Positions 1 through 13,300 of a stretch of DNA of 64,000 nt are shown here, piece after piece. A model generated the notes under the pieces. It was not told the DNA's origin, searched no databases, and saw only the letters and a program-made list of their open reading frames with translations. Location: contig NC_087062.1 in the NCBI RefSeq assembly GCF_963678635.1, positions 35,426,052-35,490,051 on the forward strand, read 5' to 3'. This stretch comes from Symsagittifera roscoffensis (lineage: Eukaryota > Xenacoelomorpha > Acoela > Convolutidae). Each line of letters opens with the position of its first letter. Within the stretch, counting starts at the first letter, position 1. Position numbers and translations under genes: made by a program.

Positions 1-560
1 TGGATTCCACTTACAAAAATGTTCTGGATTCCGCGTACAAGTAGCTGTAACGTAAGTTTTGTCGGCACAATTGTGTTGTTGCGGGTTCTGCAATAAGCAA
101 ATATAGCTAGTTGTTCTGGATTTCGCAACTGTAAGTGGTTTCGCAAAATGTAAGTGGAATCCGCAAAATGTATGTGGAATCCTCAAATATAAGTGGAAAT
201 CTGAGCAAACAAAATGAGGATTCCACTTACAAATTGCGGATTCCACTTACAATTTTCTGATTCTTCCACCAACATTTTGCGGATTCCACTTACTATTTGA
301 GGATTCTTCCACTAACAATTTGTGGATTCGACTTACAGTTGTGGATTCCACAACAGCTCAATTTAACGATACAAATGTCTTATCAATTGTTTGTGGATTC
401 CGCAAAAACAGTTGCAGATTCCGCAAATTTGCCTGTTTTTGGAGCGATTATGAGCGGTACAATGTCTTAAGTATTTGTTTGTGGAATCCAAAACAGCAAA
501 GAAGATCAAAGAAAAAAAATGTTGCGGATTCCGCGACAAATCTGATTTTGTTCTGCTGCG
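1..560. repeat. Cluster of inverted 14-bp motif GGATTCCRCTTACA
   Basis: The motif GGATTCC(A/G)CTTACA and its reverse complement recur more than ten times, often separated by short A/T stretches such as AAAATG. Copies near 140-200 read as TAAGTGGAATCC and those near 220-345 as GGATTCCACTTAC, so the two halves could fold back on each other around position 210. The cluster may continue left of the window. A 114-codon open frame at 320-664 only translates the repeats and is not regarded as a gene. Confidence 0.75.
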
Positions 561-2245
561 GAGTCCGTTTACAACGCCCAGAATGCACAGTTTGGCCTCG
601 TTATGCAGAAAAAGTTAATTTTTATTTCAAATACTTCTGCTCAGCTGCATTGCTCAAAATATAAAAGCAAAAGATCAGAGACATGGATTCGACCATTGAC
701 CGGGAAATTCAAAGAATTAATTCAAACCTATAATATATAACCCAGGAGTTGTAGCCTAATTAAACTACCAAGAAATGTTTTCACAGTCAAACAACCGAGG
801 TTCAATAGATGATTATCACCGTGTAAAAAATGAAAGAAATCAAAACAATCAATAGAATTGGAGTTCAGCGTCGTATCGAATCCAGAAGTACCAAATTGCC
901 GAGTTGAAAGGGATAGTTTCAGATTTCTCACAAAACGCATAATACATGAGTTTCAACCAAACGCGCTTGTCTCCGGATTCTAAAACAAATTAGTGTTGCT
1001 GAAATCTTCATTAACTTTAGAAACCATAAAACTGCTCATATTTTGGCTGGTTTCACCGTATATATATATTTTTTTTTTCACCATATGTTTCACTGTAAAG
1101 TATGTTTGAATTTTTGTGGATCTTTTGAGATTTCTAGAGGATTCAAATGACAATTTCACGAACAAAACTTGAATTCTAAAACAATCGAGTTTGGCCTGAT
1201 GACGAAGTTTTTTCTAACAAACTTGTGTATCAGCGTAAAAGCCGGTCAATTATCTGGACAGAAGAAGTAATACAAAAGCTACTACAAAAACTACTTTCCA
1301 TTAACTGAAACAAGGGTCACTGTGCATGTAGAACAGAATGCTTTGACCGCCGAAGTTTAATTTGGAATAAGGAAGAAAAAAATTTCAAAATTGTGAAAAC
1401 ATCAAAAAAATGTTAAATCCCTGAAAGTTTTATTTAATCAAAAATTCTATGCATCATTTGGTGTTTTTAGGATAAAGATCAATCGAACTACGCAAAATAC
1501 TACGCTGCAACAGTGGGTCAATAGTTGCTCAAATAATCTAAAAACTGCCTTGTGTATGATCTCAGTTTCATGCCCGTGTATTTTTTCTGAAGAACGGAAA
1601 AGTTCAGATCAGTTTTTCTCAGTACTGAGGTAACTTTTTTAATTCTTTTCCAAATCACAAAGAAAAAAGCTGAAAAACTTGAATATGATATCAGACTTGT
1701 TGCCATACGAGTTCTCTTCGTGCTTTGCAAATCGGTAAGCAAAATTGGGCGGAAAAAAGCCTATCCATAATTTATTCTCATCCATTTATTGGGGTGGTCG
1801 AAACAATGATGTGTCAGTTTTAAGTGAGTAGTTACAAACAATTTGTCACCATGCATTCAAAACTCAGTCTTTGATTTAAAAAAGATAAAGTGCGATGTCT
1901 TCTTCAATTATTATTTGGAAAACTCTTGAAAAAAATAGAAAAAACGATGGTGTGGTTTTTACGTAAAATGAGATAGTTCAAAAAATGCTCCAAACACAAA
2001 AATTTTAACTTCAAATTGAGGCCCTTTTTTGCTATTCCGTTTCCGAAAAGGTATTAAGAAAAAATTCCGAGCGTGTTTGATTATGAAAATTTCGTATAAT
2101 TAGATTGATTTGAATGATTTTGCTGAAAAAATGTGGCCAAACTTTTGTCTAGAAATCATAATTCGAGCTTTTAACAGACATCGCAATAAACTGTTAAATA
2201 AATTTTTGTTTCAACCGAACCTTTCATATTTCTATTTATTTTTAG

Positions 2246-5200
2246 GCTGCGCTACGATGACAAATACAACAACACTTTCACTCTCTCCCATGAGTTCCTG
2301 AAACGCATCTGGACTCCGGACACCTACTTTCCAGACTCTCTGAGTGCGGACAAGCAAGACGTGATGACTCCCAATGTGTTATTGAGACTGTTCCCAGACG
2401 GCAAGATACTGTACAGTGCCAGAGTGACCATATTTGCAAAGTGTCCTATGAAGCTACACTACTTTCCAATGGATATGCAGGTAGACACTATTTCATTCAG
2501 GGATATATTTGGGGGAAGGGGGGAGGAAGGGGCGCGAAACGGGGAAGGGCCAAAAATATATCAACTTTGAGGGGAAGCGAGCGTCGAAAAACGCAATTTT
2601 TTGGTCAAAACTTTCTTAAAAAAGTGACCTAAGACGGCTTTTTTGGCCTAATGTTTTCAAAATATTGCCTGCGGCGCAGCAATTTTGGCCAAAATTGTGT
2701 CATTACAGTGATTTGGGAGAGCTCAGAAAATCGATTTAGTCGGTCTTAAAAAAAATAGGTCGACAAAAGAGTTTTTTGAAAAATCCTCCTCCACCAAGAA
2801 AATTCTAGATCCGCTTCTCATTTTATTGTATTCACAAGGCAAGATTAAATTATTAGGAAATCCTTGCTGATCGCAAGGGTAATAATAGAGCTATTTTAAA
2901 TGTTTAAAACTGTTTTTTGATCATTTTTCGTGGTTGGAAAAATTTGTCTAGCTCTCAATTAACAAGAATTGTCTTGAAATCTTGTTCAAATCAAGTTATC
3001 CTGAAACAATCATAATGAAGATGTTTCAGGTGTGCAAACTTTTGGTTGAGTGCTATGGCTACACAACCAAAGATCTCACCCTGGAGTGGGATGAGTCATC
3101 GGAGGAGGAGCCAGCAGTGCAGGTGCCCAACCACCTTCAGGTCCCCCAGTTCTCTCTAGTCGACACCATAGTGGATAGTTTTACTTTGCAGTTCTCAACT
3201 GGGAACTTCTCTGATTTGGAGGTCAATTTCTTGTTCAAACGAGATCTCATGTACTTCATCCTGCAAAGGTCAGTCTTGTTATAGTCATAAATCATTCATA
3301 GTTTGGAAGAAGATTTGTAACATGGTTGGAAGGCCTACTTTTTTCTTGAATAAATTATTTTTCTATCATAGAATTGCTCTGCAAATTTAAGGCTAAAAGC
3401 TTAGAAGAATCGGATCTAGAGTTTTTAGGAAGGCGGGATAGTTTTTTTTCGAAATCTGAGTACCTTTCTTGATAATCCAAATTGATATTCCCATCTCCTT
3501 GACTACAAGTTCTATACTTTAAAAAGAATAGCTGGTTGATGAGCAAGTAGAACAGAATCCTCCGACCACATTCATAAAAAAGTACAAAAAAGATTTTTTT
3601 TTGAAAAAAGTCGAGTTTTGTGTGTTTTGTGATGAGAAAACTATTCAAATGCATAGCATGTTAGTCGATTATACATAACCGATAATCATATCTGTCTTCA
3701 AAAAAAAGAATAAACAACAAAAAAAGTAAAAAAGAGAGAAAATAAATATAAAAAAAACTTAATACACTTTCTGATTTTTTCGTCGAAAATTGCTTGATTT
3801 TTTAAAAACCTTTTCATTGCCAAAGATTCTAAATGAAGCTTTCCAAACTAGTTTCCGCGGAGTAAGACCAAGTTTTTCACTTACCCAAATTAAATATATT
3901 TTTTTTCGTTACAAGTCCTATTCAATCGCTCTACTCCTCTCGATACTTGGACTACTTTTTGAAAACAGTTTAAGGTCGTTTGAATTGTGAATGAAAATGC
4001 TTTAATATGATATAGCATTCAATTCGTTCTGATCATTATTTTGGTGAGAAAAAAAGTGAGAAAAAAATAGAAAAAAAACTTAATACACTTTCTGATTTTT
4101 TCGTGGAAAATTGCTTGATTTTTTAAAAAACCTTTTCATTGCCAAAGACTTCTAAATGAAGCTTTCCAAACTAGTTTTCGCGGAGTAAGAGCAAGTTTTT
4201 CACTTACCCAAATTTAAAAAAAAATTTTTCGTTACAAGTCCTATTCAATCGCTCTACTTCTCTCGATACTTGGACTACTTTTTGAAAACAGTTTAAGGTC
4301 GTTTGAATTGTGAATGAAAAGGCTTTAATATGATATAGCATTCAATTCGTTCTGATCATTATTTTGGGGTCACTGATTTTGGAAAACAAAAAGAGAAAAA
4401 ACTAAAGCATACCAAAGAGTCCCTCTCCATTTTGAGACACTAGTTTATTTATTTTTGAGCCAGATCTAGGAGTTAATTTCGAGAGAGAGGCGCTTTTTAT
4501 AAAAAAAAACAATTTTTGAAAATTTTGTCGACTTTTTTTCCAATTCGACCAAACTGACTTTCCGAATTTTCCCAAATTGCGCCATAAGATTTTATTTTTA
4601 CAAAGCTAACTGTCGGTTATTCAAAAAAGGACATCGCAATTGAATATCAAGTGAGGGGGGTTTTGGTTGGCGAGGATTCCCGTGAAAATTATACCCTACT
4701 TGACCCCTGCGAGCTTTCTTTTAGGTACTTATAATGGGCTAAAAAATACTAGCAAATCCTAGGTTCCTTCTAGCCACTTCAGTGACGTAATCGGAACAAA
4801 AACTTTTAGCTACTTGTAAGAGTGCAAAATAAGACCCCGTTAAAAACGAACATCTAGTGATGATATTGTTAAACTTGTGATATGTTTGCATTGAACTCAG
4901 ATTCCAATTCTCTAAGTGTGTTTTAGCTATGTTCCCAGTACCCTGATCGTGTTCTTGTCGTGGGTGTCATTCTGGGTCAATCGCAATTCGATCCCCGCCC
5001 GGGCCTCCCTCTCCATCACCTCCATCCTCACCCTCATCACACTCATAGGCAACCAACTAAACACACGCTTCTCATGCCAAAATTTGGATTTGCCACATCT
5101 TTGAATATTATTTTGCATATTATTGGCATAGATTTGCTAGCTTTTTCTTTTTTCCCCCGCTTGTAGAACAATTTTTAAAGGCAATATAGATGTATGAAAA

Positions 5201-7682
5201 ATCCACTGTAAGACGCATCTTCAGACGACAGCGCACCAACTTGATATCAGCTGTTGTTCAAATGCGGTTTTCAAACTGTGTTTTTAAGCACCATTAGCAT
5301 TTCGACATCACGAAAAACTGCAACTAATAGAAAAATTACAATTGCAAATTAAATAGACTATTGCTCACCTGAACAAACAAAGTTGAATTGGCTTTTAATA
5401 ATTAATTTGATCAAATGGCGCTATCAGAAGCGTGCTCTTAGGCACCACCAACTCCAATCTGCCCAAGGTATCCGAAGTAAAGGCCCTGGACGTGTATTTC
5501 GCCTTGTGTTCTGTGTATGTTTTCGGGGCTATACTGGAGTTCGCGTCTACCTGCTACCTCACAACAAAGGTAGTAAATATATGGAAACCTTTTGGTCAAT
5601 TTTGGGCCGTATAACAGAAATGACCCTTGATCGCTTATAATGATTCGTAATAGCAAACGACAATTTCCCGTGTTTTTTTTTATTGTAACAGGTGCTACGA
5701 AAACGTTTTGGTTAGTTTTTCTTAATATTTTTACGAATTCAATATTTTCACATTTTAGTTTGACACTATTTTTCTTGAATCTGATTTGCTACAGTCAGCC
5801 AATCACAACCCAGCGCCAGCTAGAACTATTTTGTTCACAATTTTCAGTCGAATTATAAATTTGCCGAAATGACCGAAAATAGATAATTTTGTCCTGGTCA
5901 TAAAAATTAGTAATAAATTGACCAATTTCACATCTGCTCGAGATTCGGTTTTGCAGGAAAACGGCTAGAGAAAACAGTCAACGCAATGTATTGACTCATC
6001 GAGCACCATTCGTTTTTTGTTCTCTGCTTCATAGAGTTACTTTTACGAAAAATTCGGGCTGAGTAAGTAAAAAGACCCAATATTTTGAAAGGATACAATA
6101 GTTATAACAATTTTTTGTTGGTTTTTTTTTTAATTTAAGGCAAACAGTTTTACCCTTGCTTAGAGTCAGTGCCAAGGTTATAGGTTTGAGCCGGATACAA
6201 TTTTTGGTTGATTTTTGTAATTGATCAGAGAAGTGCCTCATTAGTAATTTAATAATTTTTGTCTTTAGTGCCGGTAAAAATGCTAAATTTTTATTGATAT
6301 TGATCATGATATTGAAATGATTTTGGACATTGTGGGTAGTTAATTAAGCACATTTACCAACCAAGACTAAAAAATTGACTGCCTGGGGGAGCACTATTGG
6401 ACTCACAGTTCGGTTCATAGGCAGACAAATACAAAACTGCTCGTATCAGATGCACCGGCTGAATTTTATTGCTTATGACGCAGTCTTCCTTTTGAAAAAA
6501 GGGTGCAACTTTAAAGTCAAGGAAGAAATTAAAATTAAGTTTTAGTTTTTTTTTGTAAATCATCCCTTAGGCTATCACAGGCTATTCAAAGTACAAAAAG
6601 GTATAATTCGTTTAAATTGAAGTATCAATTAATGAAAATAGCTTGCCTCAATTCAATTTGAAATAAATTCTAAGACGGATTAATTTTCCGCCTATGCGTT
6701 AGTTATACGAATTATGTCGCTCGATAATAGTCCCGAATTGGCACTTTCCAAGACCCCATATTTTCACAAAAAATGATCACTGATAAATTAAAATAATTTA
6801 TTTGAGGTAATTACAACAATACTTTTCGATTGTAAAAAACTTGCGTCAAAAACTGTTAATTAGAGAGTCTCAGTTTATCTGGTGAAAATAAACCAACACG
6901 AGCACAAGTATTCCGTCATTTTCTTCAAAAATAGTCGGAGCAACAAACATCTAGAAATCTGTAGAAATCTGTGTTTGGACAAAACAGCGCTCGGGTGATT
7001 GTGGTTTAAAGTTTTCAAATTTTGTACGACAAAGACTTGTCGAGTTTTTTTTTACTAATAATGTGTAAGATTTCAATATGTCGTATAGGTTGATTCCAAG
7101 TGTATGTTTGTACTGGTTTTCTTTCATAATTGTTCTACAATTACCTTTTATTGATGATGCTGTTTTTGCTTCTGAATCAGAAAAATATCGTTATTCAAAT
7201 CCTTTTTTTTATATGTTTATTTGGTTTTGGAGGTTTACGAGGTTTTGTATGGTTGTTGTACAGTTTCTAAAATTGCGTTTCGTTTCCTAGAAAATTAATT
7301 TTTAGTTTTCGTTTATCTTCGTTTTTAAGATTGGTTTTGGAGGTTTTAGAGGTTTTGTATGGTTGTTGTACAAATTCTGAAATTGCTTTTCGTTTCCAAG
7401 AAAAACAACTTTTAGGATAAAGTCCTCTTTTTTGTTTTCTTTATTTTATATATCCAATTTTATATTTGTGTGGTAACTTTGCAAAGTCGCACCTGAAATC
7501 TTGAATAAGGCAATTGTGTAAAACTATCGTTTTTTTATTTTCTAAACTATTTTTTGACATAACTGTTAGGATGATAGCTGCAAAATCCAGGTGTTAATTG
7601 CTATCTCCTGAACTGTTATTTCTTACTCTTTTTGTGAAGTTATCCTAAACCTTTGGGTCGTTTTGTCGTGGAAAGGCGGGTT

Positions 7683-7723
<41 letters not shown>

Positions 7724-10004
7724 ATCAATTCGATAGAATGATGGTTTAATGCTCTCAAACGTGATGGTGATCAATATGAGATCGAGGGTTGGACAATAGT
7801 AAAACAATTCGCAAGGTTCAGGTATAGAATGAACCCAAGTAGATCACTAGATACGATAGTAGCGCTAACTATTCTAAGTTTGTTTATGGTGTTGCGTCAA
7901 ACAATATATAGGTGTCAAGTGAAGGATGATTAACTGAAGTTTTTCACTGTTTATCTTAATTAAAAATTTGAGTTTGTAAGAAAAAAAGTTCAATTAGTCC
8001 TGGATAGCTTGGAAAAGTCTGAGAGTGAATTAACGCTTCAGGTTGTTAGACAATTGTTTAATGGCGGTAGGGTTCGAATAAGAAAGAAAAAATTTAAGAT
8101 ATTTAAGGAAACACTTTTTGATGATCTGGTTTTAAGAAAGATTTGGTGCAAAAAAATTAATAGTAAAGATCCAAAGAGAAGCCTTGATGATCTAATTTAA
8201 AATTCAAAATGAAACATTTCAGGGGTTGAAAGTAAAAATCAAGGAGAAGTCATGATGATTGTATAGTTTAATTATTTTAAAATAGCCAAAGGTTCAAGAA
8301 AGGTCTTGATGATCTTGTTCTTAATTAAGCTAGTCTTTAAACTGTTTGATTTTTTCCGAAAAAAAATACAGGGAAAGATAGTGATCCTCAAGAAGGAAGT
8401 ATCACCAAACTAACAACAACTAGCTTTTATACTATTATTTGTTGGTACTTTTGTGTTTCTTAAATAATTTATGAATTTTACACAAAAGTTTTTGAATTTT
8501 ACTGCAGATTTTGGGATTGAGAATAGGCGAAGCTGTCTGTCGACATCTTGTTGTTTTACATATTCGTTTTGTTGTAGTGTTTCATTCAAAATTTATTGCT
8601 TAGTACTGCAGTTTTACGGCTCTGTTTAATGCAGTTCATATAGTGCCTAAATTTTAATTTTACTGCATAAAAAGGTTTGAAGTTTTGTCGTTGTCGTCAG
8701 TTTTTTCGCTTTGCGATGCAAGTTCTTGGTCTGTCAACCTTGTTGTGATCTGGTTTCGTCTTTAGTATTGGCTTGGTTTGATGAGATTTATTGGAACATT
8801 GAAATAAGCTAATTCTATTATTGATTTGTTTTGTTATTTCTTTGAAGTTTTTCTAAATCAAGATTTTTCTAAATCTAAGTTAGTATAGGCCTGATCGAGA
8901 CTCTTTGGTCGCACTAAATGAGTTTAGATCTGGGTTGGCATTCTCATAGAGTAACTTTTCTAGGATACACCGTCTGTTCGTCGCGCTATCTTGGTTTCGG
9001 CTGGATAGATTCGTGCAACTTCTTTGTCTTGTACCGATCTAATCTTACTCTTTTATGTCCTATTCTCAATAGATCTAGTGCATACTGTTATTCTTACGAG
9101 GTTAGAGGAGAGAAAGAGGCAACTGATTTCTAAGTTAAATTACATTTCTCTGGCTGAAACTAAGAGTTTCAGCTTTTCAAATTATCATAGTTTTCAGTAA
9201 TGGATCATGATTGGTTATAGTTAATTCTAAATATTTTACAGCGGTAATTATCAAACTATATAAAAAATACTTGTTTGAACTGGTTCCACTAGGAAGGGTT
9301 CAACTTTGGTGTTATATAAAATGATAAGCCGTGATAATGATTGAAAACATAAATTGTCCACGCAAAATTATCATTTTAATTATAAGCAGTTAATTCAAAG
9401 CAGTTCTACATAAAGAGATAAACAGCTAGAATATTCGATTTTTCCCTGGTAGATAAATCTTCGTATCATTCTTTCATCATGTTTGGACGTAATTGGAAAG
9501 GCTTGAAAAGTTTATAGAGGAGTTTCTTTTGCTTCGTGGTGCTATGTCGGAAACAAAAACTGAAGCCTTTTTTTTGTTTAGGAAAAGAATAGATCTGCTG
9601 CCATCGCACTAGAAAAATGTGCATTACAAAACCCAGTCATACGCCAGACGTCTCAACTGACGCCTGATGAAAAGATGGTGGAACATCAGTTAGAAACAGT
9701 TCCATTCCAAGAGGTAGAAACCTCCTTATGCAGTTATCGCAGTGACCCTGAGGACTACAAATGCCCTAACGTTGAAATTATCAGAGAAAACACAGAGCAA
9801 AACATTTCACAGCTATCTCGCGGATTCATAAATGAGAGCGAATTCAATTTGTTCAGATGCAATTTGTCGGCTTCAAAGCTGGAAACGTATTCACGAATTG
9901 GCTTCCCGTCCTCATTTCTTCTGATGCAGATCTGCTACTGGCTGTTCTATTGGCACATGACTAGCGTAGACAGTCCAGTGCATAAGTTCATGGTCGAAAA
10001 GTAG
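2246..10004 (+). CDS. Anionic Cys-loop ligand-gated channel subunit (GABA-A/glycine-receptor-like), 5' partial
   Basis: Pentameric neurotransmitter-gated chloride-type channel subunit of the plasma membrane. Exons inferred from splice sites and frame: 2246-2480, 3030-3268, 4927-5048, 5442-5569 and 9582-10004 (stop TAG). Exon 1 carries [11 protein letters not shown] and [13 protein letters not shown] of the ligand-binding domain. The Cys loop runs over the 2480/3030 junction, with 13 residues between cysteines ([15 protein letters not shown]). M1 is [18 protein letters not shown]2 begins [12 protein letters not shown], and the Pro-Ala-Arg at its inner end is the mark of anion-selective members. 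M3 is [18 protein letters not shown]. The last exon holds a cytoplasmic loop of about 80 residues and M4 ([21 protein letters not shown]). No second loop-C cysteine pair is visible, which favours a GABA/histamine-type over a glycine-type receptor. The signal peptide and N-terminal exons are missing and probably upstream of the window. The exact ligand cannot be deduced. Confidence 0.9.
2498..2819. mobile_element. hAT-like MITE with 8-bp target-site duplication
   Basis: A 322-bp non-coding element begins CAGGGATATATTTGGGGG and ends CTAGATCCGCTTCTC. It is flanked by ATTTCATT on the left and ATTTTATT on the right (7 of 8 match), the duplication length typical of hAT elements. The interior shares GCGCG, AAAACGC, TTTTGGTCAAAA and TGCGGCGCA with the elements at 27.6, 28.5, 30.5, 33.7 and 35.8 kb. 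It lies 17 bp past the splice donor at 2480. Confidence 0.7.
3752..4367. repeat. Tandem duplication of a ~320-bp intronic segment
   Basis: Two near-identical copies, about 3752-4046 and 4072-4367, start CTTAATACACTTTCTGATTT and end TCTGATCATTATTTTGG. They lie in the channel intron between 3268 and 4927. Divergence is limited to a few substitutions and A/T indels, so the duplication is fairly recent. An open frame in the first copy is destroyed in the second, arguing against coding function. Confidence 0.85.
5049..5441 (+). other. Probable GC-AG intron of the channel gene
   Basis: After the M2 codons no GT allows correct joining. Ending the exon at CTCATAG, with the intron starting GCAACC and ending CTCTTAG, joins phase 1 to phase 1 and gives [20 protein letters not shown]. 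That is the expected M2-M3 linker of this family with no gap. The intron is therefore read as a non-canonical GC-AG intron. Confidence 0.75.
7215..7405. repeat. Two-copy ~108-bp tandem repeat
   Basis: TTGGTTTTGGAGGTTT followed by GGTTTTGTATGGTTGTTG and then TTTCGTTTCC(T/A)AGAAAA occurs twice, about 7222-7290 and 7332-7403. It lies within the long final intron of the channel gene. Confidence 0.75.
7685..7721. repeat. (GA)n microsatellite
   Basis: An uninterrupted run of about 17 GA dinucleotides lies in the last intron of the channel gene. The surrounding DNA from 7300 to 9580 shows no recognisable exon; only A/T-rich intron sequence is seen. Confidence 0.95.
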
Positions 10005-10314
10005 AAGCAGTAGTAATTTAAAGACTTTGAACTATTTTAATCAGTGATTAGCAAACTGAAGGAGCAGGATTTTGCGAGGTGGTGGGTTGCGCAGTCTCTC
10101 GACAACTCAAATGTTTTTCTTATAACATTTTGGAAAATTTTGACTCTTTACCATACATGGCCCTTAATGTTTTGAACAACTTCAAAACTCGCTGGAAATC
10201 GTCACTCTTGCAAAATCCTAGCCGCTACCATGTACTTTATCGAGATTATATTATTAGTTTAGAAATTTTCCAAATCATTGAATGATTTTAGACAATAATT
10301 TGGCCCAAAATACG

Positions 10315-10320
10315 AATAAA
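10315..10320 (+). terminator. Candidate polyadenylation signal AATAAA of the channel gene
   Basis: AATAAA lies about 310 nt after the stop codon at 10004. It is the first canonical signal seen downstream. No GT-rich element was confirmed. Confidence 0.4.
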
Positions 10321-13300
10321 TTTCTCTCTTGGAGTCCCTGTCTCATTTTTTGAGCGTGAGAGTGAGTTTATGAAATGGAATCCTATGAGCATCGCATTAG
10401 TTCGTTCCAAAAAAATCACTCTTGTCTTTTTTTCTTCTTTTGCCCACATAAATGAATCCCGAAAGATGAAAGCTGGCATGAAAAACAATGAGGGCAGAAT
10501 TGACAAATCTTCACCTGAAAAAAATCAGTATTAAAACGCTCACATATTACAAAGACAAAAGCTCAATAACACTTCCAAAAGTTTTGATAAAATAGAATTT
10601 CTTATTGATTTTGATAGATTTTGTTGAAAATATGTACAATAGCTATTGAGTTAGTTTTTCTCTCCTAAATCTTAAGTCGCACGTTTTACAAAATAAGATT
10701 CAAACGTTTGTGGTATTAATTTTAAATTTGCCTGCAAATTTTTTGTTCAATTGATACAATTTTTACTCTGAGATTTTTAGTTTTGACTAAGTTTGGATTC
10801 AATTGAGAGATCTTAAATAAAAACAAAAAGAAGGAAATTACTTAAACCATTAGAAGTTCTGGAAAAGTACATGCTATGTTGTTTATTTTGAAGACATCGG
10901 TTACGAATACTTGCCAAGGGTTTTTGCTTCAATTTTAACATTATTCAGATATAGTTCAAATAATTTTTTCACACAATTTTGAGTGATTATTGCAGCAAAA
11001 TGTTTTTTTTTAATCAAAGATCTCCACTTAACTAAATAAAATGAAATTCTTTCCAGAACTTGGTGTTTTGTTCTAGTGCAGATCAGAAAGTAGAACATTA
11101 TTTGATTCCCAAAAATGGCGAACTACTACCGCAATGAATTTCGTTAAGCAAACTTGTAGTTTTTGAAATTTGACTGTGATTTTTCCTTCAACATTGTCCC
11201 GTTTTACAAACTAACATTATAATTGTGAAAAAAACTCTCTTATGGTAACTAAACAAAATTTTCAAGTTCCGAAATTTGTTTAATGATTTAATTAAAGTGG
11301 AAATAGAAACAGCGTTTTAGTTTTGTCGTTGTGTATAAGTTTGAGTTATTATTTGACAAAAAACGAAGCAAAATCAAATCTAGTCTTGAGATTTTTTCAA
11401 CAAATTTTCATGATTTTTGCTATAATTGATCATTTGAGTTAAGGTTGGTAACTATTATTATATTTATTTGAACAGAAAGTTAATCAACTATGCATATAAA
11501 ATGTGCGAATTGGAGAAATTAGAACAGCTTTTTGAGTTTTTTATGAGTAAGTTTCTCTTTAATTTTTCAAATATTCTGATATTTTCACAATTTTTCCGAG
11601 AATTCGGAGGTTTCGACTACGTTTCAGCTAGGTTTCTGAATAGTTTTAGCTATTAAGAACATTGCTATTGATAGTTAGAACACTTTATAGATCACATTTC
11701 GGTTTAAGCTAGATGAAATCTTATCGTAATTTAAATTTTTGAGGGAAATTTGAAAAAAATTCCATTTTTTACTGCAAAACCCTTAAAATTTGTTTCATTG
11801 TCTGAACATGATATCATTTTTCATTCAATTTGGATTTAGTTCTTCACTCTGCACATAAGCGATATAAAATTTGCTAAAAAATTGTACACACAAAAAAAAC
11901 TATTTTTTTAACCTTTTTTTTCTACTGAAACTTTGTGTCTTATACTTTACCGACTCTATTTCTTAGCTTAAAACATTGATTTTTTTGCCAATCCTAATAC
12001 ATGTGAAAAACTATACAACACCTCAAAACATGGGAAATTCGGGCGCTAAAGTTGTTTTGAAACTTACAAGAGTGCGGTCCCGGAATTCATTGGCCTATCT
12101 TACTACATCGAGGTCCACACCCCTTCCTGGACAATTTGCCCCAATTTATACCACTCAAAGTAGTAAAAAGAGTATGTTGCAATTAAAAAATATCTTAACT
12201 GACAATTCCCAAGATGGCAGCTGTTTGCTATTTCAAATAGTTATCGAAATGTTTGTAGCAACACCAAATAAGTATTCAAATTTCCAGTTTCTTAGTTTTT
12301 TTTTTCAAATGACAGCTTTCGGTTGTCATGAAAAAAAAAATTGCAGTTTATTTATCACTTTTTTCGTAATCAGTTCATTGGCTTTTTGATAGTATTGTTT
12401 TTAAAAAAGCGAGATCATATATAGAAATTAGCAGATGACATTGTCTTCAAATTTACAGTTGTTTGTCGCTTATTTAAACATAAAAAAGATATCATCCTAT
12501 TTGAAGAAAAAATCATACATTTTCAGGCATAAATTGACATTTTCTGAGTATGAAGTTACAATTTTATTCAGAAAACTGCTTTCATCAGTTGTTTAGAAGT
12601 CGCCGAAAACAAGTTCAAAGGAGCACAAAAGAACGCTGGAAAAACTCAATTTTCTACTGGAGTGAAAGCACTTTATCTGTTGAGGCAGTAGCGCAGGATA
12701 TCTGTTGTGAACTCTCACACTGACTGATCAGGTTCAATTCCGATGTAAGAACAAACAAAATGAATCATCAGATTTTAAATTAATCATCAAAAAAATAGAA
12801 ATTGTTTAAATCACAATCTGCTTTCAAAAAGCGTGACAGATTATATTTTATACAGATGTACAACTACATATTTCAAACACAACTAACAGGTGGTTGGAAA
12901 ATGTAAAATTCAAAGAAACCAGAATATTTTATTTTAAATATTCTGGAATTAAAAATTTTGTCCCTTTTTTCGAACAAAACAAAAAATATCACTTTAAAAT
13001 TGTGTGAATTTCATAAATTGGATAAAATTGGTTCATATACTCAGAATATTCAAGTTTTTTTTTGTGAAATTAGAAATAATTTAAGTTTTACTTGAAGTTG
13101 AAATTTTTGCTTTGCTGTTCGATTTTGATGCTTGCCTTCTTTTGTACAAAAGAAAAACTTTTAAAAAATCAATATTCAATTCTGAGAGAAAAATTAAGAA
13201 AACTATTATCGCGATTTATCTAGCACAGCCGACAGACAGATGGAAAAAGTCAATGAACGCAAATAAAAAGAAAAAAAAATATGGACATATTTTTTGAAAC

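Noticed and set aside
320-664. 114-codon open frame on the plus strand
   Set aside because: It translates the GGATTCC repeat cluster, opens inside repeats and shows no protein family features.
10349-10506. Minus-strand open frames around 10288-10506 as an exon
   Set aside because: A/T-rich composition, no motif and no splice links; downstream flank of the channel gene.
11976-12389. Open frame beginning MIFLPILIHVKNY with a GC-richer centre
   Set aside because: No known family recognised and no convincing splice context. Recorded in the intergenic entry but not called a gene.
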